Source: Phoronis australis
Taxonomy: Eukaryota > Phoronida > Phoronidae
NCBI GenBank assembly: GCA_002633005.1
Contig: NMRA01000187.1
Location: forward strand, 92,191 to 154,190
DNA: 62,000 bases
Direction: 5' to 3'
The position numbers and the translations under genes were made by a program. Shown here one piece after another: positions 28,601 to 34,259 of the stretch (position 1 is its first letter; each line of letters opens with the position of its first letter). Below the pieces are notes generated by a model. That model worked only from the letters and a program-made list of their open reading frames with translations, ran no database searches and was not told the origin of the DNA.

Positions 28601-31600
28601 CCCCTCTCAATTTGCCACTTTTGTGTTCTGTCCAGTTAACTGAAATTGAGCTCTAAGACGAGGTTATGCTTTGGACAAAAGAATTTGGTGTTTTAATTTT
28701 AAAAATCAACTTGGTCAACATTGATATTTGAAAGATATAACACATGAAATAGACGTAATTATTAAAACCAAGAAAGCAGAATTGATGGTCAAATAAGTTT
28801 TATTTTCAATTGCGATCCTGGTTTTTTATCTTAATAAAAAGTATATATCTATTAACATCAATTATTCTTTCAGATCAATGACAAATCAACTGTTAGTCCC
28901 GGTAGTGCCTACCTCACCAGGATCTAGGCTATGCTTAAAGCTAATATTCTTGATCAACAAAATAAACCAGATGTGACTAATTGCACATGACAGCAAAATG
29001 ATATGAGCCACCACTGTCGAATATATCTTCAACTCGTCAACAATATGACCAGATGACCAGGTTCGTGTAGAAGGCATTTTTATCAAGAATTTATTAGAAT
29101 AAACATAACCCTGCATTCAGCATGATACCTAATCCATAACACTACTATCGCCGCAATTTGGTCATCTTTACTTTTCATGTTTCAAACCTAGCTTTCCGAA
29201 AAAACTTATACCCTTTGTCAGACACTTTTTTGGTGCATTGACTTGTTTTCTAACGTATTTTTCTACGACTCTGTGGTCGATTATTGACACATTTTTAATA
29301 TTTAATATCCAGCCTGAGGTTGGACTCCGTAGACTGGCCATTTAACTCACGCAACGTCAACTTCCGCTTTATTTATTGCTTTGAATATTAAGGTCCGCCT
29401 AATGAATTAGGTCTATATGTTGACGATAGTCGTCATACAGCTAGCTGGCTTTCTACCTCAGTATGTACATTATGGTGCAACTTTTGTAAATACATCTATA
29501 TTAATTTGTGTGCTATAGAGTATTTTAAATGCATTCTTAGTTTTCACTTTAAAGAATATCTGTACTTTGTGTAACAGCAGGGTCAAATGTTCTAGAAAGA
29601 AATTTGTAGCTGCAAGGGAAAGAATACCACAGCCGCACACCTTGCCTTGGGAAAGAATCCCACAGCCGCACACCTTGCCTTAGGAAAGAATCCCACAGCC
29701 GCACACCTTGCCTACTAAAATATGACAGTGACTGAAATTTTGCTTGAAGCTTTGCACACGGCCTGTCTCTTGCAATGAACACTAATGTTCACTGATCTTA
29801 AGAGTATCTACATGTATTAGGAGTATCTACATGTATTTCCCTCAGCATTTGCCACTAGATGCTACCCGTGCAAAACCATGGGTAATGGCTAGTATTGAAT
29901 ATAAAACACATCAGGTAATATTCAGAACCCATTGGAACAGTTTGACATGTTAATCAACAATTCTCTGTATTGTCCTTATTTTTGACAGGTCCTATTTATC
30001 TGACCACAGGTGGCAACACTACAAGACATAGGACAGTCGACTTTCCTACCCCGAGGTGCACAGCACACTACAAGACACAGGACAGTTGACTTCCGTACTC
30101 TGAGGTTCACAGCACACTACAAGACACAGAATAGTTGACTTCCCTACCCCGAGGTGCACAGCACACTACTAGCATCCATTGTGTCTTTCTTCTGATGTCA
30201 TAGAGAACATGAACAACCAAAAATCCACCAATGTGAGGAAATCAATAAACCTGAGCTACAAAAGTGACCTCTTGTGGTCAATATAATCAATTGGAGTATT
30301 TCAATCTCTGGCTTAATTCATTACAAGTTGCTTTACAACTCAACCCATGTGTCACAGGTTAGTTTACTAAGACACTGAACTTATCATACAGCGGTAAAGG
30401 TCAGTTACAAGAGCAACAAGGAGCGTTGAAATGCACCCACAATTGCACCGCAAATGGAGTGCATCTAGAGTAAGTTGTTTGTTTCATAAAATTAGCCATA
30501 AGAGGGCGAAAAAAATCCAATTCATCTGAAAATGGGTACATAGCATAGCTCTTTAATAGAAAGCTATTTAGAAAATTTCATAAAAATCTGTCAAGGAACT
30601 TAAGAGAAACAAAGGAAAGCAAAAATAATGAAATTACCACTTTGGGACACAGCCTTCATTGGATCCGCCTGAAAGATGTCGTCATCTGTTGTTAGCTTCA
30701 TATAAACACATTAAACTAAATTGATCCTGAAGTGAGTTTAGGAGATGCAGCTATGCGCACAAACCAAAACAAAACAAAACTACCACTAGGAGGCGCTGCA
30801 GTAGTCGAATAGGTTATTGTCAACCGTCCTCTTCAGACTGAGAACATATACCATATACCAATTTTCAAAGTCATCCTCAGAATGGTTTGGTTGATCGAAG
30901 GGTGGACACCAAAAAACAAGACTCGAAAACAAGAATAATGGCCACTAGGTGGTGCAAAAGTTCCTCGATTCCATCCAAAAGCGGGAGGATAGCACCATCT
31001 CACCAATAAATGCCTATATTCAAACTTTCTGATAATCCGTTGAGGACCTTAGAACTTCAAGATATAGAGGTAAGCCTAAAAAATGAAAATTGCCACTACG
31101 GGGCACACTGCTTGTCAGATCCATTCGAAAGTTGTTGTCATCCGTTGTTAACATCATATAAATACACTTCCTAAATTTAGCAAACTGTTTAGGAGATACA
31201 GCCATGAGCGCAAAAAAACAAAACTGCCACTAAGAGGCGCCACAGTAGTCAAAGTCATTAGTAAATCATTGTCAGCTTTGTCGTAGGAACATACACGCCA
31301 ATTTCCACAATCATCCTTAGTGCAGTTAGGTTGATAGAGAGGTGGACACCAAAAAACAGACGAAAATACAGTAAAAATGGCCACTAGGTGGTGCAAACTA
31401 TGTCAAATCCATCCGAAAATGGGAGGATAGCTTCATCTCATTAATAGGTAACTATATTTCAAATTTTATGAAAATACGTTGAGGACTTTTTAAGATACAG
31501 ACTCAGGTAAGCGTAAAAAACTAAAATTACCATTAGGGGGCATACTGGTAGTCGGATCCATCCGAAAGTTAGCTCATGCCGTCTCATCCATGAAATGACC

Positions 31601-32963
31601 AAATGTGCAAAATTTCATGAACATACAACCAAGCGTTTTGGAGATAGAGCAGCGGACGCTGGACGCCGGACGGACGGAGATGACAGCATAATGCGTACAC
31701 ATATAAATATGTGGGTGCATAAAAATGTTTGATACAAGTTGAAACAAGCAAATGTTCAGTATAGTCCCAATTTTAATTTTTAGTCTCGAGTCTTTGCCTC
31801 CGATGTCGCTTTTTCAATCATAAACGCATTTATAGCTTACGTAACATCTTCACTAGTCATACTCTCTACAGAGGAAAACACTTGAAAACAGTGAAAAATT
31901 TTTGGAATTGCAAAGTTAGAGGGGCCGAAATTCAATGAGTTTATTGTAACTCATTTTGCAGACGAGTGAGTTCAGTAAAAAACAAATGAGGTGAACCCGA
32001 CAGCAGATTAGCACTATGAAAAGAGCAAACTACAAAATCCACGTTTGAAAATGATTCCTTGATGAATTAAAACTATACTTAAGGTTTATATATAGGAAGT
32101 TATTGACAACATATTTTAACAGTCCGTGAATTTTAAGTATAGGTTTTGTAAAGTATTGAGCCTATATTTTTGACTTCATACCAATCTAAAATTAATTGGA
32201 CCATGTGTTTTCAGAAAAGTTTAGCAAAAAAGGTACATCATTCTATAGCAAGACAATAAAACAACAAAATTTTGATTTTGATATAATTGTACAAAAACAA
32301 TTCCAAACAGCTTTTGGATAACAGTACATAAAGTTTTGTGTCTGAAAGTATTAGATGAATCCGATATATTAACACTTCGCCATTCTAAAAGGGCTGACAA
32401 TCATTGATAGAATTTGGTTAATGTTTTCCGAAGGACCGATGTGATTATGAACACTGTGGGTGACACTACAATTTTCAAATTATACTTTTGAAAGTTTTTA
32501 AATATAAGCACAATAGCTCATGAAAAGCACTTTGCAGGATTTTTAAATTTTGAAAATCCGACAAGAAATGTAAATTTTACAACCTAAAACTGGAAAGTTA
32601 TTCCAAAACCAGTACTCTGATTCATTAATTCTGCTGGGCAAGCACTATAATGGGCCAATTACCATGGTCATGAAACAGCATTTGGGAATTGAGGAAAGCC
32701 AAGTGGCATTGTACACCTGTGGGTATGAGAAGACTGGTCTAGCATTCAGTCTAACTACAGTACTTCAGGAGGCATTGAAATGTACAAGGGAATACTTACA
32801 GAGACATGGCGGTGAGGGAATACTTACAGAGACATGGCGGTGAGGGAATACTTACAGAGACATGGCGGTGACGCTTGAGGTTGAATATTCTCTTCAATAC
32901 TGTGTTGACGAGAACATACTGAGCTAAGAGCATGATCACAAACATGACTGGTCCAATGTGAAC
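1607..32963 (-). CDS. Aminotransferase class V / cysteine-desulfurase-like gene, 3'-incomplete (17 exons)
   Basis: Exons at 25,807-25,906 and leftwards down to 1,607-1,660 splice into 549 codons without a stop; all junction phases agree. Numbering from a candidate Met in the 32.9-kb exon adds 30 residues. The protein is a PLP-dependent fold-type I enzyme. It shows a YCDYVASGK start of the catalytic domain, FYGNTHTTT, a phosphate-binding-type FTGSGAT (~130-136), YEHHSN (~164-169), FSAASNVTG (~214-222), PYLEIDMNP, the PLP lysine in SPHKFAGGPQTPG (~K273), TRDTHSYVKDIETREEGGTP, and GIQARGGCACAGPYA. These are hallmarks of class V aminotransferases/cysteine desulfurases of the larger eukaryotic type. 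The substrate cannot be told from sequence. No C-terminal stop is seen, so the gene continues left of the window. The 5' end (32.9 kb) is less sure than the rest. It is divergently oriented to the NRF-like gene at 41 kb. Confidence 0.9.
2669..2830 (-). CDS. Aminotransferase exon YTFDPHKGSWKHK
   Basis: 54 codons: YTFDPHKGSWKHKSFMGRHD, then a segment rich in acidic residues ending ILECDKSFD. Acceptor ctcag, donor gtaagt. (Y)xFxPxxGxWxH is the usual continuation in long eukaryotic members. Confidence 0.9.
2932..3070. repeat. 14-bp minisatellite
   Basis: About ten copies of accaactactattt with C/T variants. Confidence 0.95.
3112..3240. repeat. ~44-bp tandem repeat, 3 copies
   Basis: Unit contains ggtgatattagcatacaatt. 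Intronic, no splice site included. Confidence 0.9.
3646..3757 (-). CDS. Aminotransferase exon PGFTRLNIPYFM
   Basis: 112 nt coding PGFTRLNIPYFMCDDSVHYV, then LEAVDMVAKHGWKLLPQ. KPGFxRxNxPYF is a strong match to the C-terminal region of these proteins. Acceptor gacag, donor gtatac. Confidence 0.92.
4466..4827 (+). pseudogene. Penelope-type GIY-YIG endonuclease relic
   Basis: Plus-strand frame reads KTPKGNKSCVVYGVQCKD, DSYIGETKRPIKMRLSQHRR, SAIFIHMYATGHDFN, EDYWFKRGVKEALH, then an in-frame TAG (4,752-4,754), then RIESPSLN and HVHVWD. The VVY...YIG...R...E order with WFKRGVKEA and PSLN is characteristic of the C-terminal nuclease of Penelope-like retroelements. No reverse transcriptase part was recognised upstream. 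The relic lies antisense inside an aminotransferase intron and is dead because of the internal stop. Confidence 0.75.
4940..5255. repeat. 44-bp minisatellite, ~7 copies
   Basis: Unit includes gtggttacacagctgtctct and ggtatatgagtacactg. Ends ~110 bp from the exon at 5,363, not overlapping it. Confidence 0.95.
5363..5416 (-). CDS. Aminotransferase exon DGRSNGSQKIKKTLEIM
   Basis: 54 nt; acceptor tttag, donor gtaag. It joins TQQ to MKPGFTRLN with correct phases on both sides. Low-complexity, lysine-rich linker. Confidence 0.85.
5538..5700. repeat. 18-bp minisatellite
   Basis: Nine or so copies of aggccttgttacatgaag. The unit is a multiple of three, so both strands show long spurious frames. Confidence 0.95.
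6690..7440. repeat. ~38-bp degenerate minisatellite
   Basis: A homogeneous core of five copies at 6,800-6,990 (tagtctattcaacagtgact) grades into strongly diverged copies up to 7,440, just short of the exon donor at 7,450. Confidence 0.9.
7451..7518 (-). CDS. Aminotransferase exon DLLGLAESMAQKY
   Basis: 68 nt: DLLGLAESMAQKYTQLLVED then TQ. Acceptor tttcag, donor gtaagt. It continues directly from CAGPYAE, as is usual for the family. Confidence 0.9.
7519..9685. other. Intron stretch without recognised genes
   Basis: AT-rich sequence. Contains one 26-bp array (9,140-9,290, unit with atcagacatgggagctaact). Nothing else supportable. Confidence 0.6.
9687..9998 (-). repeat. 62-bp minisatellite carrying an exon end and 5' splice site (5 copies)
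   Basis: Each unit, read on the minus strand, holds GGACCATATGCAGAG (coding GPYAE) followed by the donor gtattg. The rightmost copy is the true end of the exon at 9,970. One unit has a 3-bp insertion. Units of 62 bp shift frame if a later donor is used. Confidence 0.95.
9970..10180 (-). CDS. Aminotransferase exon with GIQARGGCACAGPY
   Basis: 211 nt coding KALQVWCSEENPNLSILGST, then SLKRLPVFSFLIKHPETGTY and LHHNYVSTLLSDLYGIQARG, ending GCACAGPYAE. GxxxRxGxxCAxP is the conserved C-terminal-domain motif of class V aminotransferases. The donor gtattg lies inside a 62-bp tandem array that repeats the last ~23 exon bases and the donor five times, so the donor in use is formally ambiguous. The first copy (chosen here) keeps the family reading frame. 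Confidence 0.93.
10490..10835. repeat. ~34-bp minisatellite
   Basis: About ten copies of aacaataggctcccagacct plus atgtccatgtgtt or the shorter atgtgggtgtt variant, the two subtypes interspersed. Confidence 0.95.
11249..12033. mobile_element. 785-bp element with ~85-bp terminal inverted repeats
   Basis: The left end (11,249-11,333) is matched in reverse by 11,949-12,033. The inner 36 bp, including tgtcatttattcaaacacca, differ at one base. Both flanks are the same 'gtgagacaa' imperfect tandem repeat, so the element sits inside an older array. Internal frames are short and unrecognised. A non-autonomous DNA transposon is the simplest reading. Confidence 0.75.
12243..12289 (-). CDS. Aminotransferase exon AVGTDMISKKEDELC
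   Basis: 47 nt; acceptor tttag, donor gtatgt. Codes a helix-like linker, with the Trp codon split to the next exon. Recognised by phase and by fit to its neighbours rather than by a strong motif. Confidence 0.85.
12484..12632. repeat. 47-bp tandem repeat, 3 copies
   Basis: Almost identical units with acattacatcagatgatcta. Confidence 0.95.
13020..13130 (-). CDS. Aminotransferase exon VTRDTHSYV...EEGGTP
   Basis: 37 codons: VTRDTHSYVKDIETREEGGT, then PAIIESIRAGLIFQLKE. REEGGTP with downstream IxxIRAGL is the conserved substrate-arm region. The donor gtactt is weak. The acceptor and first ~30 nt of exon are duplicated at 13,155-13,190. Confidence 0.93.
13100..13195 (-). repeat. ~54-bp duplication across an exon acceptor
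   Basis: The first ~30 exon bases, the acceptor and upstream intron of the exon at 13,020-13,130 are repeated once upstream. The second copy keeps tttcag|gtcacgcgag, so a decoy acceptor exists. Confidence 0.9.
13995..14182. repeat. ~46-bp tandem repeat, 4 copies
   Basis: Units contain atgacagcaccaattttt and aaaattatccataaatgtaa. Confidence 0.95.
14300..15530 (+). repeat. Interspersed ~148-bp-monomer repeat, copy 2
   Basis: Eight monomers in the order 1-2-3-1-2-3-1-2. CTCF-core-like blocks: 14,400 (CCACTAGATGGAAA), 14,546 (CCTCTAGGGGGCACAG), ~14,697 (weak), 14,887 (CCAGTAGATGGCAC), ~15,028, ~15,148, 15,307 (CCACTGGGTGGAGC), 15,446 (CCACTAAAGGGCACGG). An AT microsatellite (14,768-14,810) has stretched the third interval. 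The monomer order matches that of the copy at 30.4 kb. Confidence 0.8.
15775..15875. repeat. ~18-bp minisatellite
   Basis: Six copies of atatttaggtcctgtccg-like units. Confidence 0.9.
15980..16172. repeat. 19-bp minisatellite
   Basis: Ten copies of ataggtttacttggccatc, nearly invariant. Confidence 0.97.
16315..16447 (-). CDS. Aminotransferase exon with the PLP lysine
   Basis: 133 nt coding QKDAVFCSPHKFAGGPQTPG, then LLIAKKKLFRNKVPH and SCGGGTVLY. The Lys of SPHKF is the predicted Schiff-base residue. The following GGPxTPG and PxxxGGGTV are class V signatures. Acceptor ctcag, donor gtaagt. Confidence 0.96.
16789..16828 (-). pseudogene. Decayed tandem duplicate of the PYLEIDMNP micro-exon
   Basis: This copy reads APYFDINMSSSEH and keeps the acceptor (actttcag), but where the functional copy has gtaagt this one has atacgt, so the donor is lost. 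The copies are 64 bp apart and the homology includes intron sequence on the acceptor side. Confidence 0.8.
16853..16892 (-). CDS. Aminotransferase 40-nt micro-exon PYLEIDMNP
   Basis: Codes APYLEIDMNPSEHA over its junctions. Acceptor tttcag, donor gtaagt. It is the only exon found that bridges the phase-1 end at 19,756 to the phase-2 start at 16,447, and the (P)Y(V/L)xIDMNP motif is expected at this point of the family. A decayed tandem copy lies at 16,789-16,828. Confidence 0.9.
16958..17108. repeat. 30-bp minisatellite, 5 copies
   Basis: Unit ttttaggccaaaatacaagt plus acccgaactg. Confidence 0.97.
17335..19360. mobile_element. ~2-kb region bounded by inverted repeats, with a repeated 16-nt internal motif
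   Basis: The left end carries aaatcacaatcaaggtccat, present in reverse at 19,334-19,358. A second inverted match (gagtggcca with flanks) lies inside both ends. Between them the motif GGGTACGTACACTACA and close variants occurs ten times in one orientation (about 17,444, 17,802, 17,845, 17,886, 18,247, 18,267, 18,413, 18,564, 18,584, 18,737). Three of these lie in a 43-bp tandem array (17,765-17,915). No coding frame and no target-site duplication were recognised. Confidence 0.55.
19637..19805 (-). repeat. 90-bp duplication across an exon donor
   Basis: The last ~50 bases of the exon ending at 19,756 and its gtaag donor recur at 19,661-19,715, with a shorter fragment further left. The period of 90 bp is a multiple of three. 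Confidence 0.9.
19756..19897 (-). CDS. Aminotransferase exon with SAASNVTG and cofactor-Asp region
   Basis: 142 nt coding KHQGEGHFLIAAFSAASNVT, then GILVDTVAVGDLLHRYGALA and CWDYASA. In class V enzymes SxxSNVTG precedes the substrate loop, and the D in (W)DYA corresponds to the Asp near the PLP pyridine nitrogen. The donor side (about 50 nt of exon plus gtaag) is duplicated 90 bp further on, at 19,661-19,715. Confidence 0.93.
20015..20562. repeat. 62-bp minisatellite, ~9 copies
   Basis: Unit contains gtgaggttggctgatacctg and ttaatgcaatgatatgacac, with a few phase-linked variants (atacgac/atatgac). Confidence 0.97.
20676..20741 (-). CDS. Aminotransferase exon VVRIDQDEQG
   Basis: 22 codons, VVRIDQDEQGLINMRVLEDQ plus LQ, corresponding to the beta-strand/linker before the cofactor Asp region. 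Acceptor attacag, donor gtgagc. A ~36-bp tandem array carrying the same pre-acceptor sequence lies directly upstream (20,742-20,900). Confidence 0.88.
20742..20900 (-). repeat. ~36-bp array adjoining an exon acceptor
   Basis: Four to five units with ctgtaatgt(ga)acaaacat. On the minus strand each unit ends in the acattacag-like sequence used as acceptor at 20,742, so the acceptor region itself is the first unit. Confidence 0.85.
20901..23276. other. Long intron without recognised genes
   Basis: AT-rich. Contains a GC-richer cluster of gaccggtcgg-type half-palindromes (21,115-21,180), an AATAAA in a transcript-end-like context (22,834), a small hairpin around 22,880, and a 16-bp array gtatcatgtgacattg (23,030-23,110). 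Confidence 0.5.
23277..23475 (-). CDS. Aminotransferase exon with glycine loop and HHSN
   Basis: 199 nt coding AIIKQCVNASTDDVVIFTGS, then GATAAIHKLIGALEL and, near the end, ISPYEHHSNILPWMETGAE. The TGSGAT loop contacts the PLP phosphate in this fold, and HHSN is the equivalent of the histidine pair that stacks on PLP in cysteine desulfurases. Acceptor tccag, donor gtaagt. Confidence 0.95.
24333..24449 (-). CDS. Aminotransferase exon with FYGNTHTTT motif
   Basis: 117 nt coding PLRFIEDYIQNYVYPFYGN, then THTTTSRVSLQTTKFRENA. FYGNTHTTT and the following TxxFR..AR are strongly conserved in the family. Acceptor ttacag, donor gtaaca. Confidence 0.92.
24500..25075. repeat. Short arrays in intron
   Basis: A tatcacatttatatcacatt-type array (24,516-24,572) and a degenerate ~45-bp array with caatgtctagtatattgtaa (24,775-25,070). 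Confidence 0.85.
25105..25135 (-). CDS. Aminotransferase 31-nt micro-exon
   Basis: Codes VVYCDYVASGK across both junctions. Acceptor ttcag, donor gtaagt. The exon is only 31 nt, but its product is the conserved start of the class V fold, and it is needed to keep frame between its neighbours. Confidence 0.9.
25275..25560. repeat. 27-bp minisatellite, ~11 copies
   Basis: Unit aacaagggatctgagaaatg plus aataaat. The multiple-of-three period gives long spurious frames. Confidence 0.97.
25807..25906 (-). CDS. Aminotransferase exon: start of catalytic domain
   Basis: Codes TLQEGTHNPLMQYIHDN followed by IIGTDSVYEGPFGPRR, typical of the stretch just before the YCDY motif in this family. Acceptor gacag, donor gtgagt, 100 nt, begins in phase 0 and leaves one nucleotide for the next exon. 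Confidence 0.9.
26515..26790. repeat. 24-bp minisatellite, ~11 copies
   Basis: Unit gtacagtaggcctagcacac plus tcac. Confidence 0.97.
27741..29415 (+). mobile_element. THAP-bearing TIR transposon, copy A
   Basis: Ends in TAGACCTAATTCACGCC at 27,741 and its inverse at 29,404-29,415. It is homologous, in opposite orientation, to 55,103-57,105 over nearly its full length. A plus-strand frame (27,820-27,981) shows CTPRCSN, then CFTIPKDAEIRKHW and AIRRNEGKYVR, a match to the first half of a THAP zinc-finger domain (C-x3-C, then FxxP and RxxW). The opposite strand has a 76-codon open frame at 28,886-29,116. THAP fingers occur in P-element-type transposases, but no catalytic core was found, so the copy is probably non-autonomous. 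Confidence 0.7.
29616..29715. repeat. 33-bp tandem repeat, 3 copies
   Basis: Unit gaatcccacagccgcacacc plus ttgccttaggaaa. Confidence 0.93.
30005..30175. repeat. ~50-bp tandem repeat, 3 copies
   Basis: Unit includes agcacactacaagacacag and gttgacttccctaccccga. Confidence 0.93.
30405..31728 (+). repeat. Interspersed ~148-bp-monomer repeat, copy 3 (best preserved)
   Basis: Eight monomers, order 1-2-3-1-2-3-1-2, with CTCF-core-like blocks at about 30,489 (CCATAAGAGGGCGA), 30,639, 30,784 (CCACTAGGAGGCGCTG), 30,944, 31,090, 31,228 (CCACTAAGAGGCGCC), 31,380 (CCACTAGGTGGTGC) and 31,523 (CCATTAGGGGGCATAC), spaced about 140-160 bp. It ends with a tail containing ggacgccggacggacgga and gtgggtgcataaaaa, also found at the end of copy 1. 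No open frame fits. Confidence 0.85.
31729..32780. other. Intron stretch without recognised features
   Basis: AT-rich single-copy-looking sequence. I see no exon, array or element. Confidence 0.5.
32787..32872 (-). repeat. 28-bp array across the donor of the 32.9-kb exon
   Basis: Three copies of gaatacttacagagacatg plus gcggtgag. Each contains the exon end (CGCCATGTCTCT) and gtaagt on the minus strand. Confidence 0.93.
32856..32963 (-). CDS. Candidate N-terminal membrane-anchor exon of the aminotransferase gene
   Basis: A 36-codon exon, phase 0 at both ends, between a tacag acceptor and a gtaagt donor. It encodes VHIGPV, then MFVIMLLAQYVLVNTVL (hydrophobic, signal-anchor-like), then basic KRIFNLKRHRH. 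Its phase fits directly to the next exon at 25,906. The first Met (32,943-32,945) may be the start, which would make the upstream part 5' UTR. Both borders are inside tandem repeats: an 84-bp unit covers the acceptor and about 70 nt of exon, and a 28-bp unit covers the donor. Membership in the aminotransferase transcript is inferred from strand, phase and position only. It could belong to a different small gene. Confidence 0.5.
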
Positions 32964-33145
32964 CTGTAACAGACATCAATACACACTGTTGACCAGGGCA
33001 CACTGACTCAGGAGAGTGATCACAAACATGACTGGTCCAATGTGAACCTGTAACAAACATGAATACACAGTGTTGATCAGGGCATACTGACTCAGGAGAG
33101 TGATCACAAACATGACTGGTCCACTGTGAACCTGCAACAGACATA
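32905..33145 (-). repeat. 84-bp array across the acceptor of the 32.9-kb exon
   Basis: Acceptor plus GTTCACATTGGACCAGTCAT recurs at 32,963, ~33,047 and ~33,131. Each upstream unit also carries a diverged copy of the next ~40 exon bases. Period is 84 bp, a multiple of three. Confidence 0.93.
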
Positions 33146-34255
33146 AATACACAATTCTGAGGCATTAGGTTCCTTAAAAATGTTGTTATCAACATGTTGA
33201 CAGAAGACCAAAGAGATTGGAGGAACAATATTTTTAAAATCTCTGTTCAAAGTAAAAAAAATGTTTTTTACTAAAACCGCATATTTTGTGAAAAATAAAG
33301 AGAAGTAAATGGGAATAATTAATTTTTTTACAGAATTTATTCACCTTTCAGAAAATATCATACTTTGTAGGGGTTAGAGCTAACAATTTGGAGTCAAGGG
33401 ACGCCGGTCCAATGACCCACATTACGTCGGGCCACCTGTTACTGAAGTCCGGCCAAAGTGATTTTGTCTCTCGGGTGAAAGCCATTCCATTCGGGTGACC
33501 GATGAACCGACATATGTCCAACAGAGGGCACTGCCAACTAACAACTGATGATGGTATGATCTGGGTCCCATTACTAATGTTGCGCCAATTCAATTCCAAC
33601 TGCTTACCGATGTCCCACCAACATGCATGTGACTGTTTACCAACATCTCGCCTGCTCCCACAGGCATGACACTGTCACGTGGTGACGAAAAATATTCAGT
33701 TGCATAATTACAGTATCCAAACAGAAAATTATGTTGACAGAATGCATCAACTCAGTAAAGGTATTCATGTGTTCTTTCTGCATTTTTATGCTATACCAAT
33801 ATCATAAATGAAAGGCAAATGATAAAACAAATCATAAAAATGAAACTAGTTGCACACAAAATATTTTTTAATATACAATGACTCATTAGAGCATTAAATA
33901 TACAAATTCGTAGCAAGCGCCATCTAAAGTGACTTCCAAAACTGTGTATTTGTACAATTACAGTCACATTCAATTCACGCATAAGCTGTGTTTTTCATCA
34001 AAACTTTGCAAACACTTGGACTGATCAAAACAAAGGTGATAACACAGATTTAGTTCATATCAAAGAGCTAATTGAAATTAAACTTTAAAAAATCAAAGAA
34101 ATTGACCAATGTTCAAATAGCAAAAGGTTTGTTTTCCAGTAAAAACCTTTCACTGTGAAACATGAAAGAAAACATGTGAGCCAATCAACACAATTTGCAC
34201 CACTAGAGTAAAGATGCCAAATTGCATATTCTTTCAAAGTGCTGATAAAGACTGT
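33146..34255. other. Stretch without recognised genes
   Basis: No exon identified. An open minus-strand stretch at 33,348-33,599 has no recognisable family. One CTCF-core-like site lies at 33,518. Confidence 0.5.
33518..33533 (+). promoter_or_regulatory. CTCF-core-like single site
   Basis: CCAACAGAGGGCACTG agrees with the CTCF core CCASYAGRKGGCRS at all but one position. It lies outside the 148-bp repeats, in the space between the divergent genes. Binding is not shown. Confidence 0.35.
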
Positions 34256-34259
34256 ACCA

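Noticed and set aside
33348-33599. Minus-strand open stretch with RWPDV, considered as a GMC-oxidoreductase fragment
   Set aside because: Only a few residues resemble that family, there is no FAD motif, no start Met in context and no matching neighbouring exon.
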